A DNA stretch of 8,509 nt from Giesbergeria sp. (GTDB taxonomy: Bacteria > Pseudomonadota > Gammaproteobacteria > Burkholderiales > Burkholderiaceae_C): NCBI GenBank assembly GCA_030690515.1, contig JAUYGP010000368.1, forward strand, positions 1 through 8,509, written 5' to 3'. The notes below the pieces were generated by a model that ran no database searches, was not told where the DNA came from, and saw nothing but the letters and a program-made list of their open reading frames with translations. Position 1 is the first letter of the stretch. Each line of letters starts with the position of its first letter. The position numbers and the translations under genes are program-made. Of this stretch, positions 1 to 6,343 are shown in pieces.

Positions 1-1778
1 ACCGTGGCCTCAAGGCCAACGGCCTGATCGAAACACGCACCATTGAGCAGTTCTTCGACCCCGAGAAGAACATGTTTCTGCCCGACCGCTTCATCAAGGG
101 CGAGTGTCCCAAATGCCACGCCAAGGACCAATACGGCGACAACTGCGAGGTTTGCGGCGCCGTGTACGCGCCCACCGACCTGATCAACCCCTATTCCGCA
201 CTGTCGGGCGCCAAGCCCGTGCTCAAAAGCTCAGAGCATTTCTTCTTCAAGCTCTCCGACCCGCGCTGCGTGGCCTTCCTGGAAGACTGGACACAAAATG
301 GCCGCCTGCAGCCCGAGGTGGCCAACAAGGTCAAGGAATGGTTCACGCTACGCACCAACCCCGACGGCAGCACCAGCGAGGGCCTGGGCGACTGGGACAT
401 CTCGCGCGATGCGCCCTACTTTGGCATCGAGATTCCCGATGCGCCGGGCAAGTACTTTTACGTCTGGCTCGATGCCCCCATTGGCTACCTGGCTTCGCTG
501 AAAAACCTGCTCGACAAGCGCGGTGAGAGCTACGACGCCTACATGGCCGACCCGGCCCTGGAGCAGTACCACTTCATTGGCAAGGACATCGTCACCTTCC
601 ACACGCTGTTCTGGCCAGCCACGCTCAAGTTCAGTGGCCGCAAGGTGCCTGATTCGGTGTTCGTGCACGGATTTCTCACCGTGAACAACGGCGAGAAGAT
701 GAGCAAGAGCCGGGGCACGGGCCTCGATCCGCTCAAGTACCTGGGCCTGGGCATGAACGCCGAATGGCTGCGCTACTACCTGGCCACCAAGCTGAGCAGC
801 CGCAACGAGGACATCGACTTCAACGCCGACGACTTCATGGCCCGTGTCAACAGCGACCTGATCGGCAAGTACATCAACATCGCCTCGCGCGCGGCCGGTT
901 TCATCGCCAAGCGTTTTGGCGGTGCACTGGGCGAAGTCTCGGCCGATGGCGACGCCTTGCTGGAGCACCTGCGCACCGTGGCGCCTTCCATCATCGAACT
1001 GCTGGCCGAGCGCGAGTACGGCAAGGCCCTGCGCGAGACCATGCTGCTGGCCGACCGCGTGAACGCCTTCGTGGACCAGAACAAGCCCTGGGAGTTGGCC
1101 AAGCAGGACGGCATGGAAGGCCGCCTGCAGGACGTGTGCACCACCTGCATCGAAGCGTTTCGCGTACTCACCATCCTGCTCAAGCCCGTGCTGCCGGTCC
1201 TGGCCGCGCAGGTCGAAGCCTTTCTCAAAGTGGAACCCTTCGACTTTGCCAGCGCCCAGACCATGCTGGGCCAGGGCCATTTCATTGGCGAGTACAAGCA
1301 CCTGATGCAGCGTGTGGACGCCAAACAGCTTGAAGCATTATTTGAGCCTCCAGCGCAGGTGGGACAAGCGCAAGCAGCTATAGAATTAGTAGCACCCGGT
1401 GGAGAAGAACTGGCGCCCACGATCACCATCGACGACTTCGCCAAAATTGATCTGCGCATTGCACTCATCGTGAACTGTGAGCCCGTGGAAGGCTCGACCA
1501 AGCTACTGCGCCTCACGCTCGATGTGGGCGAGGGCCCCGACCTGGAAGGACGTCCCATCCTGCGCAACGTCTTCAGCGGCATTGCCAGCGCCTACCAACC
1601 CGAGGATCTGGTGGGCAAACTCACCGTGATGGTGGCCAACCTGGCTCCGCGCAAGATGAAGTTCGGCGTGTCTGAAGGCATGGTGCTGGCCGCCAGCCAT
1701 GGCGACGAAAAACAGAACCCGGGCATCCACGTGCTCAGTCCCTGGCCGGGCGCCACGCCGGGCATGCGCGTGCATTAA
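1..1778 (+). CDS. metG: Methionyl-tRNA synthetase, 3' part (5' end outside window)
   Basis: Class I aminoacyl-tRNA synthetase that charges tRNA-Met in the cytoplasm. The reading frame is open from the first complete codon at base 3 and ends at TAA 1776-1778. About 591 residues are present; compared with E. coli MetG (677 residues, from memory) roughly 100-120 N-terminal residues, including the HIGH motif, lie upstream. Numbering from the Met codon at 72, visible landmarks are the zinc-knuckle cysteines C12, C15, C25 and C28 (CPKC...CEVC), the catalytic-domain stretch YFYVWLDAPIGY (128-139), the ATP-binding KMSKS loop (209-213), the helical anticodon-binding domain (about 230-415), and a C-terminal tRNA-binding/dimerisation domain starting near TITIDDFAKIDLR (450-462) with NLAPRKMKFGVSEGM. 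The stretch RTNPDGSTSE (94-103) has no counterpart in E. coli. The linker at about 420-441 coincides with a dispersed repeat, annotated separately. The Met at 72 is internal, not the start. Confidence 0.98.
   Translation, partial: RGLKANGLIETRTIEQFFDPEKNMFLPDRFIKGECPKCHAKDQYGDNCEVCGAVYAPTDLINPYSALSGAKPVLKSSEHFFFKLSDPRCVAFLEDWTQNGRLQPEVANKVKEWFTLRTNPDGSTSEGLGDWDISRDAPYFGIEIPDAPGKYFYVWLDAPIGYLASLKNLLDKRGESYDAYMADPALEQYHFIGKDIVTFHTLFWPATLKFSGRKVPDSVFVHGFLTVNNGEKMSKSRGTGLDPLKYLGLGMNAEWLRYYLATKLSSRNEDIDFNADDFMARVNSDLIGKYINIASRAAGFIAKRFGGALGEVSADGDALLEHLRTVAPSIIELLAEREYGKALRETMLLADRVNAFVDQNKPWELAKQDGMEGRLQDVCTTCIEAFRVLTILLKPVLPVLAAQVEAFLKVEPFDFASAQTMLGQGHFIGEYKHLMQRVDAKQLEALFEPPAQVGQAQAAIELVAPGGEELAPTITIDDFAKIDLRIALIVNCEPVEGSTKLLRLTLDVGEGPDLEGRPILRNVFSGIASAYQPEDLVGKLTVMVANLAPRKMKFGVSEGMVLAASHGDEKQNPGIHVLSPWPGATPGMRVH
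1331..1392 (+). repeat. Short dispersed Comamonadaceae-type repeat inside metG
   Basis: This 62-base stretch encodes metG residues of about 420-441, the linker between the anticodon-binding and C-terminal tRNA-binding domains. It shares an ordered layout with bases 8000-8058: TTGAG (1342-1346 here, 8009-8013 there), a 28- or 27-base core containing GCGC, CAGCTAT (1375-1381; 8041-8047), then exactly 11 bases ending in TAG. The surrounding metG codons show no such similarity. I recall repeats of the form 'TTTGAGCCTC...GCGC...AGCAGCTAT...ATAG' scattered through Acidovorax-like genomes, but I could not search for them. In this copy the element is read in frame without a stop. Confidence 0.6.
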
Positions 1779-1794
1779 ACACAAGGGTCTTTCC

Positions 1795-1858
1795 AGAGCC
1801 TGACAACCAGGGTAGTTTTTGCTACGGGTTGTCGGCAGTTGCGTGCCGATGGGGCTCT
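1795..1858 (+). promoter_or_regulatory. Predicted three-stem structured leader between metG and the SulP gene
   Basis: Three nested or adjacent inverted repeats suggest a multibranch RNA fold. The outer stem is AGAGCC (1795-1800) with GGCTCT (1853-1858). The first inner hairpin is GACAACC (1802-1808) with GGTTGTC (1827-1833), extended by GTAG (1812-1815) with CTAC (1822-1825). The second inner hairpin is TCGGCA (1832-1837) with TGCCGA (1844-1849); it shares two bases with the first. All stems are perfect by eye. The T-run (1816-1820) lies in a loop rather than after a stem, so this is not an ordinary intrinsic terminator. It does not match any riboswitch class that I recognise. It could be a 5' leader of the transporter gene, an RNA-processing signal after metG, or chance. 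Confidence 0.3.
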
Positions 1859-1866
1859 CTTACACT
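1839..1866 (+). promoter_or_regulatory. Weak candidate sigma-70 promoter upstream of the SulP gene
   Basis: TTGCGT (1839-1844) and TACACT (1861-1866) are separated by 16 bases, a marginal match to TTGACA/TATAAT (3 of 6 and 4 of 6). A start near 1873 would leave a leader of about 115 bases before the transporter ATG at 1987. If this promoter is used, the structured element at 1795-1858 is not in the transcript and the small ORF at 1876 would be almost leaderless. The three proposals are therefore partly exclusive. Confidence 0.2.
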
Positions 1867-1875
1867 GGAGCGCCC

Positions 1876-1947
1876 ATGATTCGCAGCACGCTCCCCGGCA
1901 AGCCCCACCCGCGCAGACCGCGCCCGCGCAGCTCTCCGACGATGTGA
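1876..1947 (+). CDS. Possible 23-residue upstream ORF (unproven)
   Basis: An ATG at 1876 is preceded by GGAG at 1867-1870 (5-base spacing) and opens 23 codons ending at TGA 1945-1947, 39 bases before the transporter ATG. The predicted peptide is Pro/Arg-rich in the middle (HPRRPRPRSSP) and has no recognisable domain, signal peptide or membrane segment. Its only support is the ribosome-binding-like sequence and its place in the leader. It may be a translated leader peptide or simply a random ORF in GC-rich DNA. Confidence 0.18.
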   Translation: MIRSTLPGKPHPRRPRPRSSPTM

Positions 1948-1986
1948 TCGCCCCGTCCACCGCGTTCACCTCCTGGAGTTGCCTGC

Positions 1987-3696
1987 ATGTCCTTCTCTTT
2001 CGCCTTCCGCCCCCGCATCCTTGACGCCCTGCGCGGCTACAGCCGCGGACGCTGGTTCGCCGACCTGGGTGCAGGCATCACCGTGGGTATCGTGGCACTG
2101 CCGCTGGCCATGGCCTTTGCCATTGCCAGCGGACTCAAACCTGAGGCGGGGCTGTGGACGGCCATCATCGGCGGCTTTCTCGTCGCGCTGCTGGGCGGCA
2201 CCAATGTGCAGATTGGTGGGCCTGCGGGCGCGTTCATCGTCATCGTCTATGGCATCGTCGAGCGCTACGGCGTCGCGGGGCTGCTGATCTCCACCGCCTG
2301 CGCCGGGCTACTGCTGTTTGGCCTGGGCCTGTTCCGGCTGGGCAGTTTGGTGCGTTTCGTGCCCGTGAGCATCGTCATCGGATTTACCAACGGCATCGCG
2401 GTGCTCATTGCACTGTCGCAAGTCAAGGACTGGCTGGGCCTGTCGATCGACAAGATGCCGGGCAATTTCTTCTCGCAGATCCACGCCATTGCGTTGCACA
2501 TCGATACCGTGAACCCGCATGCCCTGGGTCTGGGCGTGGCATGCCTGGGCGGGCTGTTTTTGTGGCCACGGTTGTTCATGCACGACTCGCCGGTGCTGCT
2601 GCGCCTGCCCGAGGGCCACACCATTCGCTCGTTTGTGCGCATTCCAGCCCCCGTGGTGGCCCTGGTCAGCCTGACGCTGCTGGCGCACGTGATGGAATAC
2701 CCGGTGGAGACCATTGGTTCGCGCTTTGGCGGTATTCCGCAGCAAGTACCTGCCTTTGCCCTGCCCGATTTATCGTGGGACACGGTGCGCATGCTGGTTA
2801 CGCCCACGCTCACCATCGCGCTGCTGGGGGCCATCGAGTCGCTGCTGTGCGCCCGCGTGGCCGACCAACTGGCCACCGACCCACACCATCGCAAGCACGA
2901 TCCCAACCAGGAACTCATGGCCCAGGGCGTGGCCAACTTCGTTGTGCCTTTCTTTGGCGGCATGCCCGTTACAGGCACCATCGCCCGCACCGTGACCAAC
3001 CTTCGCGCGGGGGCCACCACGCCAGTCGCGGGCATCGTGCACGCACTCACACTGGCGCTCATCGTGCTGGTGGCTGCGCCGCTGGCGCTGTACATCCCGC
3101 TGTCCGTATTGGCCGGGATTTTGCTGTTCGTGGCCTGGAACATGGGTGAATGGCACGAATTTGCACGTCTGCGCAAGTTCAGCAACCACTACCGGTTGCT
3201 CATGCTGGGCACCTTTTTCCTCACCGTGGTGTTCGACCTGACCGTGGCCGTGGAAGTGGGTCTGGTGCTGGCCTGCGCATTGTTTGTGCGGCGCATGAGC
3301 GAGCTCTTTCGCGCCGAACCCGAGGCCCAGGCAATGACGGGCATTCCCTCCCTTGCCTGGCGCCTGCACGGCGTGCTGTTCTTTGGTGCAGCCAGCAAGG
3401 TGGACCCCTTGGTGGAGGCCATCGAAAAGGCCCCCATGGGCGTGCAGGTGCAATTGGACGCAAGCGACCTGTTTGCGCTGGACACCACCGGACTGGAGGG
3501 TTTGGAGCAGATTCTCAAGGCCGTTTCTGAACGCGGCGGCCGGTTGACGCTCTGTGGCGCGCAGGCGCAACCCGCTTCGCTGATGGAGCGCTCGGGCTTC
3601 AACGCCCGGCTGGCGGCGCAGTCTGCGGCGCCGCAGCCCCCTGCTGCTGCCAGTCCCCCGGAGCGCAGCCCGTCCAGCGGCGAAACGCCCGGTTGA
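1987..3696 (+). CDS. SulP-family inorganic anion transporter with C-terminal STAS domain
   Basis: Inner-membrane anion carrier of the SulP (SLC26-like) family, 569 residues. Known members move sulfate, bicarbonate or dicarboxylates; the substrate here cannot be assigned. The start is ATG 1987 with GGAG at 1975-1978, 8 bases upstream. Family signatures are GITVGIVALPLAMAFAIASG (30-49) in the first membrane segment, IGGPAGAF (76-83), FTNGIAVLIALSQ (133-145), E284, NQELMAQGVANF (307-318), FFGGMPVTGTIARTVTNLRAG (322-342, split here as FFGGMPVTG and TIARTVTNLRAG) and TPVAGIVHALTL. About a dozen hydrophobic segments span 25-440. A STAS domain covers about 455-541 (GVLFFGAASKVD; LDTTGLEGLEQIL; RLTLCGAQAQPASLMERSGF). 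After residue 542 the usual last STAS helix is absent and an Ala/Pro/Ser tail follows, encoded opposite the end of the AraC-family gene. No neighbour suggests the substrate. Confidence 0.93.
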   Translation: MSFSFAFRPRILDALRGYSRGRWFADLGAGITVGIVALPLAMAFAIASGLKPEAGLWTAIIGGFLVALLGGTNVQIGGPAGAFIVIVYGIVERYGVAGLLISTACAGLLLFGLGLFRLGSLVRFVPVSIVIGFTNGIAVLIALSQVKDWLGLSIDKMPGNFFSQIHAIALHIDTVNPHALGLGVACLGGLFLWPRLFMHDSPVLLRLPEGHTIRSFVRIPAPVVALVSLTLLAHVMEYPVETIGSRFGGIPQQVPAFALPDLSWDTVRMLVTPTLTIALLGAIESLLCARVADQLATDPHHRKHDPNQELMAQGVANFVVPFFGGMPVTGTIARTVTNLRAGATTPVAGIVHALTLALIVLVAAPLALYIPLSVLAGILLFVAWNMGEWHEFARLRKFSNHYRLLMLGTFFLTVVFDLTVAVEVGLVLACALFVRRMSELFRAEPEAQAMTGIPSLAWRLHGVLFFGAASKVDPLVEAIEKAPMGVQVQLDASDLFALDTTGLEGLEQILKAVSERGGRLTLCGAQAQPASLMERSGFNARLAAQSAAPQPPAAASPPERSPSSGETPG

Positions 3697-4639
3697 AGGC
3701 ACTGGCCTCCGAAAACCCCAGCCGCCGCGCTATGCGCACAAACGGCTCGGCGCCGCTGGCCACCGCCTGGCACGCCAGCGCATGGCGCACGCCATCGACC
3801 AGGTCGGCGTAGCACCGGCCCTCCTCCTGCAACCGGCGCGCAAACGCCCGCTCCCCCAGCCCGAACTGGCGCGCCGCCTGGGCACGGCCCGGCACGCTGC
3901 CATCGAGCGCGCCGCTCAGCCATTGCTCAACCCGCGTGCGCAGCAGCACGGGCGCCGACAACGCCGCCAGCTGCGCCGCTGCGTGGGCGCGGTGCAGCTG
4001 TGCCAGTTCGGCATCGGCCTGGGGCAAGGGGGCATCGAGCACGGTGTTGTCCAGCAGCAGGCCATTGAAAGCCTGCTCGAACTGCACCTCGGCACCCAAG
4101 GCCTGGGCATAGGCCGACAAAGGTCCGATCTGCCCATGGCTGAACTGCACGCGCACGGGCTTGAGCGGCTGGCCGGTCACCCAGCGGCTGAAGCACACGG
4201 CCGCAGCCAGCACCGACTCCACCTGGTGGGGGCTGAACGCCAGGCTGCCCTGCTGCGGGTGGTAGATGAGCCAGCTGTGCGGCACCCCGGCCAGGGTCTG
4301 GAAGCGCCCTCCGTCGCTGATGAGGCGCTGGTATTCCTGCAGCTGGCCGATGGCGCTGCGCAGCGTGGCCGACGACAAAAGGATGAAGCTGACCACATTG
4401 AAGCTGCCCGGCCCCACCTGGCGCCCGGTGTTCAGGCCAAAGGCCGCATCCCCCGTCAGTGCGGCAGCAGCCCGCCACAGGCGGGTAATGTCGTCCACCG
4501 GCCAGCGCGGCCCGCCCAGGCGGTCATGCGCCACCCCGGCGCGCGCCAGCAGGTCGGCGCAGGGCACGCCCTGGCGCTCGGCGGCGGCAATGACGGTGTT
4601 GACCCAGCTGAGCGACACGCTGGGCGCTGAAGTCAACAT
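3599..4639 (-). CDS. AraC-family transcriptional regulator with AraC-type arabinose-binding-like N-terminal domain
   Basis: Cytoplasmic DNA-binding regulator, 346 residues. The N-terminal 200 residues resemble the domain Pfam calls Arabinose_bd (as in OruR-type regulators): the motif around PVDDITRLWRAAAALTGDAAFGL (47-69), GPGSFNVVSFILLSSATL (76-93) and EYQRLISDGGRF (102-113) is typical. The C-terminal AraC-type domain holds two helix-turn-helix units, near AARQFGLGERAFARRLQEEG (255-274) and VRIARRLGFSEASAFNRAFR (301-320), ending at the usual position with GCAPGDW (324-330). A 16-residue Gln/Ala/Pro tail follows and overlaps the transporter gene. The start is ATG (complement of 4637-4639), supported by a GGAG at 4647-4650 on the minus strand, 7 bases away. 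The gene is divergent from the dehydrogenase/ThDP operon across 72 bases, so it most likely regulates that operon. The effector is unknown. Confidence 0.9.
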   Translation of the reverse strand: MLTSAPSVSLSWVNTVIAAAERQGVPCADLLARAGVAHDRLGGPRWPVDDITRLWRAAAALTGDAAFGLNTGRQVGPGSFNVVSFILLSSATLRSAIGQLQEYQRLISDGGRFQTLAGVPHSWLIYHPQQGSLAFSPHQVESVLAAAVCFSRWVTGQPLKPVRVQFSHGQIGPLSAYAQALGAEVQFEQAFNGLLLDNTVLDAPLPQADAELAQLHRAHAAAQLAALSAPVLLRTRVEQWLSGALDGSVPGRAQAARQFGLGERAFARRLQEEGRCYADLVDGVRHALACQAVASGAEPFVRIARRLGFSEASAFNRAFRRWTGCAPGDWQQQGAAAPQTAPPAGR

Positions 4640-4711
4640 GCAGTGGCTCCAAGGTCAAGGAAGATTCCATGATAAGGCGCTATGGTTCAGGCACAAAAAA
4701 GGAGACAAGCG
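4640..4711. promoter_or_regulatory. Divergent control region between AraC-family gene and FAD/ThDP operon
   Basis: This 72-base spacer must hold the start signals of both units. For the regulator (minus strand), TATCAT (plus positions 4669-4674) with TTGTGC (4691-4696), 16 bases apart, is a possible promoter with a good -10 and weak -35. I find no convincing plus-strand promoter; the operon promoter may be activator-dependent. A short direct repeat CAAGG-T-CAAGG (4650-4660) could be part of an operator, but AraC-family sites are usually longer. The ribosome-binding site AAGGAG (4699-4704) sits 7 bases before ATG 4712. Confidence 0.4.
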
Positions 4712-6325
4712 ATGCAGTCACAGCACGATGTGGTGATCGTTGGAGGTGGGCTGGCCGGTATCGTCACCGCGCTGGAATGCCTGCGCGCGGGCCAATCCGT
4801 CGCCCTGGTAGACCGCGATACCCCCGAGCGCCTGGGCGGCCTGGCCCTGTGGGCCTTTGGCGGCATGGCCCTGGTGGGTACGCCGCTGCAGGCGCGCATG
4901 AAGATTCCCGACACGCCCGAACGCGCCCTGTGCGACTGGCTGCGCTTTGGCGAACTCGACCCGGCAGACACCTACCCCCAGCAATGGGCGCGCTACTACG
5001 TGGAGCATTCGCGCGGCGAGGTGTACGACTGGCTCCTTCAGGAAGGCGTGAAGTTCATGCCCGCCGTGAACTGGGTGGAGCGCGGCATGCACGGCGACGG
5101 CAACAGCGTGCCGCGCTATCACATCGTCTGGGGAACGTCCCGCGAACTCACGCGCCGCATGGTGGCCGCGCTGCGCGAAGCTGCCAACACAGGGTGCCTC
5201 ACCCTGCTGCACCGCCACCGCGTGACCGCGCTGGAGCACCGCGCCAGCCAGGTCTCGGGCGCCGTGGCAGTCAATGAAGCCACGGGCGCAGAAGTGCACC
5301 TGGCCGCCCCTGTCGTCGTGCTGGCCATGGGCGGCCTCAACGGCAGCCACGAAGAGGCCCGCGCCCACTGGCCCCAAGACCGCCCTTGCCCGAGCAGCAT
5401 GCTCAACGGCGCGCACCCGTTTGCCGACGGCAAGATGCACCACTGGGTGGCCGACGCGATGCAAGGGCGCATCACCCACGCGGGCGAGATGTGGAACTAC
5501 GCGGCGGGCTTTCCGCACCCGTTTCCGCACTTCGAGGGGCACGGCCTCTCGACCATTCCCTGCAAGTCGGCGCTGTGGCTCGACCACCGGGGCGAGCGCA
5601 TCGGCCCCGAGCCGCTGGTGACGGGTTTTGACACCCACTGGCTGTGCCAACGCGTGGCCGCGCAGGAGAAGCCCTGGACCTGGCACCTGCTCAACTGGCG
5701 CATCGCCATCAAGGAATTTGCCATTTCGGGTGCCGAGCACAACCAGCGCATCCGCGACATGCAGTTCCCGCTGTTCCTGAAGGAAACGCTGCTGGGCAAC
5801 CACCGCCTGGTGCGCCAGATGCAGAGCGAGAGCCGCCATTTCCTGGTGGACGACACACTCGCCGGTCTGGCGGCCAAGATGAATGCGCTGACCGCATCGC
5901 ACGATGTGCAGCCCGAAGTGCTGCAGGCCACGGCCGATCGCTTTGACGCCAATTTTGCGAATGGCAGCAAGCTGCACAACGACGACCAGATCCGCCGCAT
6001 CCTGCATGCGCGCCAGTGGGGGCCGGACAAGCTGCGCACCTGCGCACCAGCCCCGCTGCAAAAGCCAGGCGCCGGGCCATTCATCGCCATCCAGATGCAG
6101 CTCATCACGCGCAAAAGCCTGGGCGGCCTGCAGACCGACTTGCAAAGCCGCGTGCTGGACGCTGCGGGCCAGCCCATCGGCGGCCTGTACTGCGTGGGCG
6201 AAGCAGCCGGCTTTGGCGGCGGCGGCGCCAACGGTAAACGCGCATTGGAGGGCACCTTCTTGCCTGGCTGCATTCTCACGGCGCGGGCTGCGGCGCGCTC
6301 CATCACCACGGGCCGCGCGCTCTGA
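4712..6325 (+). CDS. FAD-dependent dehydrogenase, FAD_binding_2 / KstD-like predicted oxidoreductase
   Basis: Cytoplasmic flavoprotein of 537 residues, in the fumarate reductase/3-ketosteroid dehydrogenase superfamily, closest in feel to the poorly characterised 'FAD-binding dehydrogenase' group (COG3573, Rv0785-like; assigned from memory of motifs). The Rossmann motif GGGLAG (11-16) follows a hydrophobic strand, with D34 at the end of the second strand (ALVD) to bind ribose. The GGLALWAFGGM stretch (42-52) is characteristic of this group. The C-terminal FAD-contact block runs from SLGGLQTD (469-476) through QPIGGLYCVGEAAG (487-500) to GGGGANGKRALEGTFLPG (502-519). No signal peptide, heme motif or cysteine cluster is visible, so the electron acceptor is unknown. 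ATG 4712 was chosen over ATG 4682 because AAGGAG (4699-4704) lies between them at ideal spacing. First gene of a two-gene operon. It could perform C-C desaturation or alcohol/keto oxidation; the substrate is unknown. Confidence 0.85.
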   Translation: MQSQHDVVIVGGGLAGIVTALECLRAGQSVALVDRDTPERLGGLALWAFGGMALVGTPLQARMKIPDTPERALCDWLRFGELDPADTYPQQWARYYVEHSRGEVYDWLLQEGVKFMPAVNWVERGMHGDGNSVPRYHIVWGTSRELTRRMVAALREAANTGCLTLLHRHRVTALEHRASQVSGAVAVNEATGAEVHLAAPVVVLAMGGLNGSHEEARAHWPQDRPCPSSMLNGAHPFADGKMHHWVADAMQGRITHAGEMWNYAAGFPHPFPHFEGHGLSTIPCKSALWLDHRGERIGPEPLVTGFDTHWLCQRVAAQEKPWTWHLLNWRIAIKEFAISGAEHNQRIRDMQFPLFLKETLLGNHRLVRQMQSESRHFLVDDTLAGLAAKMNALTASHDVQPEVLQATADRFDANFANGSKLHNDDQIRRILHARQWGPDKLRTCAPAPLQKPGAGPFIAIQMQLITRKSLGGLQTDLQSRVLDAAGQPIGGLYCVGEAAGFGGGGANGKRALEGTFLPGCILTARAAARSITTGRAL

Positions 6326-6343
6326 AAACCAAAGGAATTGACC

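Noticed and set aside
1801..1833. Rho-independent terminator for metG
   Set aside because: The stem is real but the T-run is in the loop, not after the stem.
4682..4711. Upstream in-frame ATG 4682 as start of the dehydrogenase
   Set aside because: AAGGAG at 4699-4704 is downstream of it and ideally spaced for ATG 4712; the ten extra residues add nothing to the Rossmann fold.
6338..6343. TTG 6338 as start of the ThDP enzyme
   Set aside because: The AAAGGA sequence ends one base before it, too close for initiation; ATG 6344 has normal spacing.
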